14,322 nt of DNA from DASVWH01 sp036389715 (GTDB taxonomy: Bacteria > Acidobacteriota > Blastocatellia > Pyrinomonadales > Pyrinomonadaceae). The notes under the pieces were generated by a model. The model made no database searches. It saw nothing but the letters and a program-made list of their open reading frames with translations, and had not been told where the DNA came from. The stretch is taken from the NCBI GenBank assembly GCA_036389715.1, contig DASVWH010000248.1:1-14322 (forward strand). Reading direction: 5' to 3'. The translations under genes were made by a program, and so were the position numbers. Below, in pieces: positions 6,458-12,823 of this stretch (position 1 is the first letter of the stretch; each line of letters begins with the position of its first letter).

Positions 6458-6683
6458 GACAGTCTGGATAAATTGCCTGCGGCCCTTTGAAAACGCGCTT
6501 CAGGCTCTGCGGGCGGCGTGCGGTGAGCCCCCTGCTTTGAGGGATTACTTTAAGTTTGTCGTCGCGCCGACTCTTCAGGTAATACTTCAAGGCGGCGGGA
6601 CGGTAATCATCCCGTCAGGATTGACGCTGCCGGGATTTGACGGCCGGTTTCGGTCCGGGGTCAGAGCTGGCGAGGAGTATCAT
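6458..6683 (+). other. 226-base stretch without a convincing gene
   Basis: The DUF402 reading frame is open through this stretch, but the translation has no family resemblance and the best-supported start lies after it. The only local structure I see is a 5-bp hairpin (GACGG 6599-6603 with CCGTC 6612-6616). A TTGACG at 6621 has no matching -10. If the longer frame were used, the protein would have an N-terminal extension of unknown nature. Confidence 0.5.
6672..6677 (+). promoter_or_regulatory. Ribosome binding site that sets the DUF402 start
   Basis: GAGGAG six bases before a TTG at 6684. Starting here gives a 168-residue protein, the normal DUF402 length. Confidence 0.7.
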
Positions 6684-7190
6684 TTGGCCACAGGTGAGGA
6701 GCTGTCTGCGGCGCAGGCCATCACGGTCCAGACCTACAAGTATGACGGAAGCGCTCACAGGCGCTGGGACGCGCGGGTCTTGCGCCGGGAGGATTCCCTG
6801 ATCGTGCTCGATGCTGTATTCGCCGCAGAGGTCAGGCATCCGCTGCTCGGCACTCTCGCGCGCGGCACGCTCAGTATCGAATACTACTGGCTGGACCGCT
6901 GGTACAACGTCTTTCGTTTTCTTGAGCCGTCGCGCCGCCTGCGCAACTACTACTGCAACGTCAACATGCCGCCAGCCTTCGACGGGCGGGTGCTCAGCTA
7001 TGTTGACCTGGACATAGACATCCTGGTCGCGCCGGACCTCTCCTACGAGATCGTTGACGAGGACGAGTTCGAGGTCAACGCGCGGCGTTTCAACTATTCG
7101 CCGGAAATCCGGCGGCGGGCGGGGCTGGCGCTCCGCGAGCTGGTGACTCTAATCGAGTCTCGACAGTTCCCTTTCGAGGCCGGGCCCTGA
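6684..7190 (+). CDS. DUF402 domain protein (FomD / nucleoside-phosphatase-like fold)
   Basis: 168 residues from the TTG at 6684. Seen: ITVQTYKYDGSAHRRWDARVL (13-33), a GTLSIEYYWLDRWYNVFRF strand pair (61-79), NYYCNVNMPP (88-97), YVDLDIDILV (106-115) and DEDEFEVN (125-132). This is the characteristic DUF402 pattern whose Asn, Asp and Glu residues hold divalent metals. Characterised relatives include FomD (hydrolysis of a nucleotidyl-phosphonate intermediate) and staphylococcal Ntdp (nucleoside tri/diphosphatase), so a metal-dependent nucleotide hydrolase is a reasonable inference; the substrate is unknown. An upstream in-frame TTG at 6348 would overlap the FAH gene by 110 bases and add over 100 residues without family support. 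It lies between the FAH and carboxylase genes on the same strand. Confidence 0.82.
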   Translation: MATGEELSAAQAITVQTYKYDGSAHRRWDARVLRREDSLIVLDAVFAAEVRHPLLGTLARGTLSIEYYWLDRWYNVFRFLEPSRRLRNYYCNVNMPPAFDGRVLSYVDLDIDILVAPDLSYEIVDEDEFEVNARRFNYSPEIRRRAGLALRELVTLIESRQFPFEAGP

Positions 7191-7225
7191 ATCCCAGGCA
7201 TTCATCCGTTTCCGTGCTCAAAGGC

Positions 7226-7255
7226 TTGCGCCGTCGCGCCGGAGACTGATAAAAC
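7226..7255 (+). promoter_or_regulatory. Possible weak promoter before the carboxylase beta gene
   Basis: TTGCGC (7226-7231), 18-bp spacer, TAAAAC (7250-7255). The -35 equals that of the S41 gene promoter in this window, with the same spacing, but the -10 matches at only four of six bases. It lies in the 86-base gap upstream of the gene. Confidence 0.3.
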
Positions 7256-7276
7256 AGTGGCGAAAACCCGTAAACT

Positions 7277-8848
7277 ATGACTTCACAAAAAAAAGAACCG
7301 GCCGCGACCAACAAGCTCGAAGCGCTCAGGGAACGCGTGCGCCGCGCAGGCGCGGGCGGAGGCCAGGCGCGCGTCGAAAAGCAGCACGCCGCGGGTAAAT
7401 GGACGGCCCGCGAGCGGCTCGAATTCTTACTGGACGAGGGCAGCTTCGAGGAGTTCGACAAGCTGGTCGTGCATCGTTCGCGCGATTTTGGCCTGGACAG
7501 GCAGTTATTTCCGGGCGACGGCGTCATGACCGGCCACGGATTGATAGACGGGCGGCGCGTCTTCGTCTTCGCGCAGGATTTCACTGTCTTCGGCGGCTCT
7601 CTCTCCGAGACGCACGCCGAAAAGATCTGTAAGGTCATGGACCTGGCGCTCAAGGTCGGCGCGCCCATCGTCGGGCTCAACGATTCGGGCGGGGCGCGGA
7701 TTCAGGAGGGCGTCGTCAGCCTCGGCGGTTACGCGGACATCTTCCTGCGCAATACCCTGGCGAGCGGCGTCATTCCGCAGATTAGCTGCATCATGGGGCC
7801 GTGCGCGGGCGGCGCTGTCTATAGCCCGGCCATCACGGATTTCAACGTCATGGTCAGGGATACCTCCTACATGTTCATCACCGGGCCGGATGTCATCAAG
7901 ACCGTGACGCACGAGGATGTCAGCAAGGAAGAGCTGGGCGGCGCGATGACTCATAACCGCGTCTCGGGCGTCGCGCATTTCGCTGCGGATTCGGACGAGC
8001 ACGCGCTGAGGACGGTGCGCGAGCTGCTCTCCTTCATCCCGTCGAACAACCTGGAGGACCCGCCGCAGGCCGTCTCTGCGGACCCTCCCGGGCGCATGGA
8101 CCAGAAGCTCAATACAATCGTCCCGGACTCTTCCAACCAGCCCTACGACATCCGCGACATCATCCATTCGGTCGTTGACGACGCCTATTTCTTCGAGGTT
8201 CACCAGCACTATGCGCCGAACATAGTGGTCGGCTTTGCGCGCCTGGGCGGCAGCCCCGTCGGGATAGTGGCCAACCAGCCCGCGTATCTCGCCGGAGTGC
8301 TCGACATTGACGCCTCTGTCAAGGCCGCGCGCTTCGTCCGTTTCTGCGATTGCTTCAATATCCCGCTCATCACCTTCGAGGATGTGCCCGGGTTCTTACC
8401 CGGCGTGGCGCAGGAACACGGCGGCATTATCAGACACGGGGCCAAGCTCCTCTATGCTTTCGCGGAGGCGACCGTCCCGAAAATCACCGTCATCACGCGC
8501 AAAGCCTACGGCGGCGCTTACTGCGTGATGGCCTCCAAGCATATCCGCACGGACATCAACTTTGCCTGGCCCGCTGCGGAGATCGCCGTCATGGGCGCGG
8601 AAGGAGCCGTCGGCGTCATCTACCGGCGCGAGATCGGCGAGGCGGCCGACCAGGAAGCCGCACGCAGGGCACGCATTACCGAGCTGGAAGAGAAATTCGC
8701 CAACCCTTACGTCGCCGCCGAGCGCGGGTTCGTGGACGAAGTGATCGAGCCCGCCATGACGCGCCCGAAGCTCATCCGGGCCCTCGCGCTGCTCAGAAAC
8801 AAGCGCGATACCAACCCGCCGAAGAAGCACGGAAACATCCCGCTCTGA
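7277..8848 (+). CDS. pccB: Acyl-CoA carboxylase, carboxyltransferase beta subunit (propionyl-CoA carboxylase PccB-like)
   Basis: 523 residues, full length for the crotonase-fold carboxyltransferase that moves CO2 from carboxybiotin to acyl-CoA (propionyl-CoA to methylmalonyl-CoA in PccB). Seen: KWTARERLEFLLDEGSFEEFD (41-61), FAQDFTVFGGSLSETHAEKI (98-117), NDSGGARIQEGV (135-146), the first oxyanion loop GPCAGGAVYSPA (174-185), GFLPGVAQEHGGIIRHGAKLLYA (372-394), the second loop RKAYGGAYCVMASK (408-421) and WPAAEIAVMGAEGAV (431-445). The specificity position in GGAY-x-VM, Asp in typical PccB, is Cys416 here, so acetyl-, propionyl- or longer acyl-CoA cannot be separated by eye. No biotin carboxylase or biotin carrier gene is in the window, so its partner subunit is elsewhere. 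There is no obvious ribosome binding site. Confidence 0.9.
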   Translation: MTSQKKEPAATNKLEALRERVRRAGAGGGQARVEKQHAAGKWTARERLEFLLDEGSFEEFDKLVVHRSRDFGLDRQLFPGDGVMTGHGLIDGRRVFVFAQDFTVFGGSLSETHAEKICKVMDLALKVGAPIVGLNDSGGARIQEGVVSLGGYADIFLRNTLASGVIPQISCIMGPCAGGAVYSPAITDFNVMVRDTSYMFITGPDVIKTVTHEDVSKEELGGAMTHNRVSGVAHFAADSDEHALRTVRELLSFIPSNNLEDPPQAVSADPPGRMDQKLNTIVPDSSNQPYDIRDIIHSVVDDAYFFEVHQHYAPNIVVGFARLGGSPVGIVANQPAYLAGVLDIDASVKAARFVRFCDCFNIPLITFEDVPGFLPGVAQEHGGIIRHGAKLLYAFAEATVPKITVITRKAYGGAYCVMASKHIRTDINFAWPAAEIAVMGAEGAVGVIYRREIGEAADQEAARRARITELEEKFANPYVAAERGFVDEVIEPAMTRPKLIRALALLRNKRDTNPPKKHGNIPL

Positions 8849-8872
8849 GTTTGGGTTTTAGTTGAAGAAGCA

Positions 8873-8901
8873 GGCCCTAACTGTTAGGAGGCCGGGGTTT
8901 T
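8873..8901. terminator. Possible terminator between convergent genes
   Basis: GGC-CCTAA pairs with TTAGG-(AG)-GCC around a CTG loop (8873-8893), followed on the plus strand by GGGGTTTT. It lies in and just past the 28-base convergent gap, overlapping the response-regulator stop codon. It could end the carboxylase transcript; the minus-strand side has only a mixed pyrimidine tail. Confidence 0.4.
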
Positions 8902-9308
8902 AGTCTTGAGACGATCTTCAGCAGGGCGTTCAGGTTAAGCGGCTTGGTGAGGCGCTCATCGAACCCGGCTCGCAGCGCCCGCTCCCTGTCGGAGTATTCG
9001 ACAAAACCCGTCACGGCAATCAGCGGGACGAACTTGTAGCCGGGCATCGAGCGTAAAGCCAGGGCCAGCTGGTAGCCGTCCATTTCCGGCATCCCGATGT
9101 CGGAGACGATCAGGTCGAACTGTTCGCGCCGCGCGGCTTCCAGCGCCAGGTTAGCGGAAGAGGCCGTCACCACTTCGTGCCCGGCGTTGCGCAGAAAGAG
9201 GTCCAGCATCAGCCGTATGTCCGCCTCGTCGTCAACGACGAGCATTCTCAGCCGACCCTGCTCTGCGCCGCTCGCTTCCCCCGCCCGGATATGCTGCTCT
9301 TCCATCAT
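8877..9308 (-). CDS. Single-domain response regulator (receiver only)
   Basis: 143 residues: a 20-residue lead and one CheY-like receiver domain, with no DNA-binding or output domain. Seen: acidic pair Asp26-Asp27 (VVDDEAD), phosphoacceptor Asp70 in LIVSDIGMPEMDGYQLA, switch Thr100 (IAVTGF), and Lys122 in TKPLN. All residues needed for phosphorylation are present, so it should act by phospho-transfer or by binding a partner. No histidine kinase is adjacent. It lies on the same strand downstream of the S41-like gene, but a strong hairpin separates them, so it probably has its own promoter, which I could not identify. The start has two consecutive ATGs (9308, 9305) with a poor GAGTGG leader. 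The SDxxMPEMDG sequence is the type common in regulators paired with hybrid or chemotaxis-like kinases. Confidence 0.92.
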   Translation of the reverse strand: MMEEQHIRAGEASGAEQGRLRMLVVDDEADIRLMLDLFLRNAGHEVVTASSANLALEAARREQFDLIVSDIGMPEMDGYQLALALRSMPGYKFVPLIAVTGFVEYSDRERALRAGFDERLTKPLNLNALLKIVSRLKPRPPNS

Positions 9309-9385
9309 CCACTCAACGCCAGTCTAAATTCAGCCCTCGTCTGGAAACCGGGCCACAATTGGGCCTCAAGATATTAAAGTACAAA

Positions 9386-9395
9386 TCCGGCCGGA
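9386..9395. other. Perfect 10-bp palindrome upstream of the response regulator
   Basis: TCCGGCCGGA in an AT-rich setting 78-87 bases upstream of the response-regulator start. It could be a dimer-binding operator or chance; there is no room for a loop, so it is not a hairpin terminator by itself. Confidence 0.3.
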
Positions 9396-9423
9396 CTTTT
9401 AGCTTTTCCGTCTGCCTCGAAAA

Positions 9424-9468
9424 GGCCAGGGCCGGGAGAGAGCGCCCTTGCCTCTCTGCCCGGCCCTG
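9424..9468 (-). terminator. Strong intrinsic-type terminator after the S41-like gene
   Basis: CAGGGCCGGGAGAGAG (9427-9442) pairs with CTCTCT-G-CCCGGCCCTG (9452-9468), 16 bp with a single bulged G and a nine-base loop. On the minus strand the hairpin is followed by GGCC then TTTT. It lies 28 bases after the S41-like stop codon and would separate that gene from the response regulator. Confidence 0.75.
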
Positions 9469-9495
9469 ACCGTCTACCCGCATTGAGAAGGGCTC

Positions 9496-10803
9496 TCAGG
9501 CAGCCCTTTGCGCCGCCGGTACAGATTTGTTCTCGCGCAGCAATTCGAGGGCTTTCTTCATTTGAGTGTCCTCCGGCTGCTGTTTCGGAGCACCGGCATC
9601 CGGGGTCACCTCGCGCTTATCGTTCTGCTGTCCGGGCTTGGCCACCTGGTCGTCGTCGTTGCCGGTCAGGTCGTCCGGGTCAATCACTTCGGCCATTTCG
9701 GGCCGTTTGACCGTCGTCGTCGGCTCGACGCCGGAGCGGGCGCGGTCTTCGCCGAGAAACGGCTTGCCGCTCGCAGACGCCCACTTGATCGTAGTCAGCA
9801 GCAGCCCGTCGCCGTCGCGCAGCGTGAACAACTGCTGTTCAGCGCCCGCGCCGAAGCTCTTTTCGCCGACCACTTCACCGCGCTTGCGCTCGATTAAGGC
9901 GGAGGCGACGACCTCTGCCGCGCCCGCCGTGCCCGTATCAATCAGCGCCACGAGCGGGCCGTTGAAGAGCGCGAGCTTCGGGTCGGCCGTGAAGGTCTTG
10001 AGCGTCTTGCTTTCGCGTCCGATGGTCTGGGCCAGGTTCCCTTCTTTGATGAAGAGGTTGGCGACCGTGACCGCTTCGGCCAGGGAGCCGCCCGCCACGT
10101 TTCTCAAATCCAGCACGACCTTCTGCACGCCCTGCTTCATCAACTCCTGCAAACGCGCCCTGGTGTCGGCAGCCTCGCCTTCGGAGAGGCTGTTGATGCG
10201 CAGGATGCCTACTTTCCCGGCTTCCATGCGGGCTTCGGCCGCGGGTGCTTTGAACGAGCCGCGCTTGACGCTCAAGGTCAGCGGCTTGCTGTTGGCCCGC
10301 AAGATACGCAGCTTGACCTCCGTGCCGGGAGCGCCGTTGAGCAGTTGCCGCGCGTCGTAGAGCGAGATATCGCGCGTCGCCTTGTTGTCTATATACTCGA
10401 TGATGTCTCCGGCATGGACACCGGCCTGGTCGGCGGGCGAGCCCTTCACCGGAGCAATCACGTACAGATAGGAGGAGACCTGCGAAAGCTCCGCGCCGAT
10501 GCCGACCTGACTGCTCGGGGCCTCTGCCCTGTAATCGCGCACCTGGTCGGCCGTCAGGTAGGTCGAGTACGGGTCGAGCCCGTAGGCCAGGCCGCGCAGT
10601 GCGCCCGCGCGAACCTTCTCCATGTTCGGCTCATCTACGTAATCATTCTGGATGTGCTGCAAGACGTTCTCGAAGATACGCAGTTGCGCGCCGGGGTCGT
10701 TGGTGGGCTGCTGCGCGCCCGTCGAGAGAAGCCCGCCGACGACGGCATAAAGCGCCAGGAAGGCCGAGAAAACGATCACTGTGAATTTGGTGCGGAATGA
10801 CAT
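9496..10803 (-). CDS. Membrane-anchored PDZ / S41 (CtpA-like) protein with altered catalytic Ser and Lys, probable pseudoprotease
   Basis: 435 residues from the ATG at 10803, which has AGAGG about six bases upstream; an in-frame GTG at 10869 would coincide with the predicted transcription start. Seen: an N-terminal membrane anchor or signal (about 7-26), a helical cap with DYVDE and GLDPYSTYL (54-82), a PDZ domain (about 98-180, VGIGAEL, SPADQAGVHAGDII), the S41 core (VGILRINSLSEG, VVLDLRNVAGGSL, PLVALIDTGTAGAAE), then a hydrophilic acidic/Gln-rich tail (371-411) ending MKKALELL. In active CtpA proteases the core reads GSASASE with catalytic Ser, and FGKGTVQ with the general-base Lys 25 residues later. 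Here these are GTAGAAE (Gly294) and FGAGAEQ (Ala319), again 25 apart; the Gln of the Ser-Lys-Gln triad is kept (Gln323). So the fold and substrate-binding parts appear intact but the peptidase chemistry should be lost. An envelope role by binding is inferred. Confidence 0.9.
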   Translation of the reverse strand: MSFRTKFTVIVFSAFLALYAVVGGLLSTGAQQPTNDPGAQLRIFENVLQHIQNDYVDEPNMEKVRAGALRGLAYGLDPYSTYLTADQVRDYRAEAPSSQVGIGAELSQVSSYLYVIAPVKGSPADQAGVHAGDIIEYIDNKATRDISLYDARQLLNGAPGTEVKLRILRANSKPLTLSVKRGSFKAPAAEARMEAGKVGILRINSLSEGEAADTRARLQELMKQGVQKVVLDLRNVAGGSLAEAVTVANLFIKEGNLAQTIGRESKTLKTFTADPKLALFNGPLVALIDTGTAGAAEVVASALIERKRGEVVGEKSFGAGAEQQLFTLRDGDGLLLTTIKWASASGKPFLGEDRARSGVEPTTTVKRPEMAEVIDPDDLTGNDDDQVAKPGQQNDKREVTPDAGAPKQQPEDTQMKKALELLRENKSVPAAQRAA

Positions 10804-10877
10804 GTAAGACCTCTGAGTTAAAGCCGTCTTGACCCGGTTAAAGAGCGTGAGCCGACGGGTTCGCAGCACGCTCGCGT

Positions 10878-10907
10878 ATCATAACAGCGGGCGGACAGGG
10901 CGCGCAA
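10878..10907 (-). promoter_or_regulatory. Promoter of the S41-like gene
   Basis: On the minus strand TTGCGC (10907-10902), 18-bp spacer, TATGAT (10883-10878, five of six consensus). Predicted start near 10871, giving a leader of about 68 bases to the ATG at 10803. It is divergent from the ruvX promoter. Confidence 0.55.
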
Positions 10908-10926
10908 GCCGCTCTCAGTGATAGGC

Positions 10927-10956
10927 TTGACAGGGCAGCGGCCTGCTTCTTATACT
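10927..10956 (+). promoter_or_regulatory. Sigma70 promoter of ruvX
   Basis: TTGACA (10927-10932, perfect), 18-bp spacer, TATACT (10951-10956, five of six). Predicted transcription start near 10963, about 16 bases before the TTG start. No Shine-Dalgarno sequence fits in that leader. Confidence 0.8.
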
Positions 10957-10978
10957 CCGCGCACCCTGCTGAAACAGA

Positions 10979-11494
10979 TTGCCCGACGCAAACTCAAACG
11001 AGACGGTCAGGACTGGCGGCATCCGTCGAGCGTTCGACGGACGCCTGCTGGCGCTCGATCTCGGGCAGAAGCGCATCGGCGTCGCCGTCTCCGACGAGAG
11101 CTGGATTAGCGTTCGCCCGCTGCCGCGCTTGCACCGCACGAACTGGAAAAAGCTGTTGCGCGACGTGGCCGACCTCGTTCGGGAGTTTGACGCCAAAGCA
11201 CTGGTGATTGGTTTGCCGCTCAACCTGGATGGGACGCGAGGGCCTGCGGCCCTGAAGGCCGAACGACTGGCCCATAATTTCGCCCTTTCGCTGAAAGTCC
11301 CCGTCTATTTGCAGGACGAGAGGCTGACATCGCGCGAGGCCGAAGAGAACTTACGCGCCGCCGGTCACACTGTGCCAGAGCTTCTGTCGGATATTGACAG
11401 CGAATCCGCGGCCATCATTCTTCGAGATTTCATAGTCGGCCGCCAGGACCGGAATTTTGTGCCGCCACTTTCGGAAGACGCATCTGAAGGATGA
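10979..11494 (+). CDS. ruvX: Putative Holliday junction resolvase / pre-16S rRNA nuclease (YqgF family)
   Basis: 171 residues, RNase H-like fold. Family members take part in 16S rRNA 5'-end processing and possibly in resolving Holliday junctions. Seen: LLALDLGQKRIGVAVSD with first acidic residue Asp27 (23-39), ALVIGLPLNLDGT (74-86), VYLQDERLTSREAEENL (109-125) and DIDSESAAIILRDFI with Asp140 (138-152). This is the complete set of family motifs. About 20 residues precede the usual start of the fold. The TTG at 10979 is the only start codon I find in frame between the promoter and the fold, and it has no ribosome binding site. It has its own strong promoter and lies 90 bases before mltG, a pairing found in many bacteria (B. 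subtilis yrrK-yrrL, for example). Confidence 0.93.
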   Translation: MPDANSNETVRTGGIRRAFDGRLLALDLGQKRIGVAVSDESWISVRPLPRLHRTNWKKLLRDVADLVREFDAKALVIGLPLNLDGTRGPAALKAERLAHNFALSLKVPVYLQDERLTSREAEENLRAAGHTVPELLSDIDSESAAIILRDFIVGRQDRNFVPPLSEDASEG

Positions 11495-11501
11495 TTGAAG
11501 C

Positions 11502-11548
11502 TCCCGGCCCCGGAAAGCGTTTGCGGGCGAAGACCCGGGCCGGGGTTT
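11502..11548 (+). terminator. GC-rich hairpin between ruvX and mltG
   Basis: CCCGGCCC(C)GG (11503-11513) pairs with CCGGGCCGGG (11535-11544), ten base pairs with one bulged C, followed by GTTTAAAA. The T-run is short, so it may be a partial terminator or attenuator rather than a full stop between ruvX and mltG. Confidence 0.5.
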
Positions 11549-11584
11549 AAAACGTCTTCCTTCCATGAATAAGGATTTCTCCGG

Positions 11585-12691
11585 TTGTCTTCAGCCATTA
11601 TGAAACGCAAAGGTAAATTTATCGCGCTCGGACTGCTGCTGGTTTTGCTGGGAGCGGGCGGCTTTCTCTACTGGACATACAGGGAATTGCGCTCGCCCGT
11701 CTCGCACGAAAAGGCTGCGCAGTACATAGAGATTGCCCGCGGCCTCTCGCCTGCCCAGATTGTCGATAAACTGGTCGCTGAGGGCGTTATCAGACGCCGA
11801 TGGCCCCTCCTCGCCTATCTCAAGCTGACGGGCGCTGGCGCTCGGCTCAAGGCTGGCGAGTATCGCTTCCCCTCGCCCATCTCGCCTCTCGCCGTCCTCA
11901 GAAAATTGGAGGAGGGCGAACAGCGTCTGAGCCGCTTCACGGTCATAGAGGGCTGGACGCGCTGGGACATCGCAGCAGCCATGGCGCGTATCCCCGAGCT
12001 GAAGCTAGAAAATGCGGACGCCGCCCTCGCGTTGATGAACGATACGAGCGCCATTCGCGACATTGACCCGGAAGCCACCAACCTCGAAGGCTATCTGTAC
12101 CCGGACACCTATAACTTTCCGCCGGACACGACCGCCCCTGCGATGATTGCGGCCATGGTTAAGCGTTTCCGCCAGCAGTGGAAGCCGGAATGGACGGAGC
12201 TGGCGCGCGCGCTCCAGCTCTCGCCGCGCCAGATCGTGACGGTCGCGTCCCTCATCGAGACCGAATCGAAATTGAAGGACGAGCGGCCCATCGTCGCCTC
12301 CGTCATCTACAACCGCCTGAGAAAGAGTATGGCGCTCGGCATTGATTCCTCCATCATCTACGCTTCAAAGCTGGCCGGGAAATGGAAGAACGACGGCAAG
12401 GTCTACAAGAGCGATATAGAGCGCGACTCGCCCTATAACACGCGTTTGAAGGCCGGGCTGCCGCCGGGGCCGATTGCCTCGCCCAGCCAAAGCTCGCTCG
12501 AAGCCGCGCTGCACCCTTCTCAAACCGATTACCTTTACTATGTCCGCGAGCCTTCGAGGAATGACGGCACTCATAACTTTTATAACAATTCGGCCGACTT
12601 CGAGCGCGGCGTGCAGGCGCTGCGCAACTGGGAGCGCGAGCGCGATACGCGCGCCGGAAACGGCCAGGAGACAGGCGAGCCCTCTCAATAA
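11585..12691 (+). CDS. mltG: Endolytic murein transglycosylase MltG (YceG-like)
   Basis: 368 residues. MltG is a membrane-anchored lytic transglycosylase that cuts nascent glycan strands and limits their length. Seen: a basic N terminus and one transmembrane helix (about 12-30), a LysM-like subdomain (ARGLSPAQIVDKLVAEGVI, 51-69; LKAGEYRF), EGYLYPDTYNF (168-178), VTVASLIETESKLKDERPIVASVIYNRL (218-245) containing the acidic residues at the catalytic Glu position (Glu225/Glu227 region, matching ASIVEKE), SPYNTRLKAGLPPGPIASP (282-300), and the closing HNFYNNSADFERGV. AAGGA nine bases before the TTG at 11585 supports that start; the ATG at 11600 gives a protein five residues shorter but has no ribosome binding site. 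It follows ruvX on the same strand. Confidence 0.95.
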   Translation: MSSAIMKRKGKFIALGLLLVLLGAGGFLYWTYRELRSPVSHEKAAQYIEIARGLSPAQIVDKLVAEGVIRRRWPLLAYLKLTGAGARLKAGEYRFPSPISPLAVLRKLEEGEQRLSRFTVIEGWTRWDIAAAMARIPELKLENADAALALMNDTSAIRDIDPEATNLEGYLYPDTYNFPPDTTAPAMIAAMVKRFRQQWKPEWTELARALQLSPRQIVTVASLIETESKLKDERPIVASVIYNRLRKSMALGIDSSIIYASKLAGKWKNDGKVYKSDIERDSPYNTRLKAGLPPGPIASPSQSSLEAALHPSQTDYLYYVREPSRNDGTHNFYNNSADFERGVQALRNWERERDTRAGNGQETGEPSQ

Positions 12692-12723
12692 GCATTTTTG
12701 TGCGCGGCCCGTGCACGTCATGC

Positions 12724-12757
12724 TTGTAATTGCCCGGAGGTTGATTTATGCTCCGGG
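12724..12757 (+). promoter_or_regulatory. Possible promoter and overlapping hairpin before the secreted-protein gene
   Basis: TTGTAA (12724-12729), 17-bp spacer, TATGCT (12747-12752), each four of six bases. A 7-bp inverted repeat overlaps it: CCCGGAG (12733-12739) with CTCCGGG (12751-12757). The hairpin could instead be an mltG terminator, but no T-run follows. The two readings cannot be separated by eye. Confidence 0.35.
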
Positions 12758-12823
12758 GTGTCTCCCGCTCTCTTAAATGTTCTTTGCTTCCGGCCGCTTT
12801 GAGGCCGTTAAAGGAAGTCAGCA

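Noticed and set aside
6348..6683. N-terminal extension of the DUF402 protein from an upstream TTG
   Set aside because: It would overlap the FAH gene by 110 bases, shows no domain, and a GAGGAG ribosome binding site six bases before the TTG at 6684 gives the normal family length.
7505..8209. Minus-strand open frame opposite the carboxylase beta gene
   Set aside because: Antisense to conserved carboxyltransferase motifs; no recognisable protein features.
9901..9960. Possibility that the missing S41 catalytic residues come from a frameshift
   Set aside because: The frame is continuous, flanking motifs on both sides (PLVALIDTG, VVGEKSFG) are intact, and the 25-residue spacing is preserved, so these are point substitutions rather than misreading.
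9566..10360. Plus-strand open frame opposite the S41-like gene
   Set aside because: A Ser/Ala/Pro-rich shadow of the S41 coding strand, without a ribosome binding site or family pattern.
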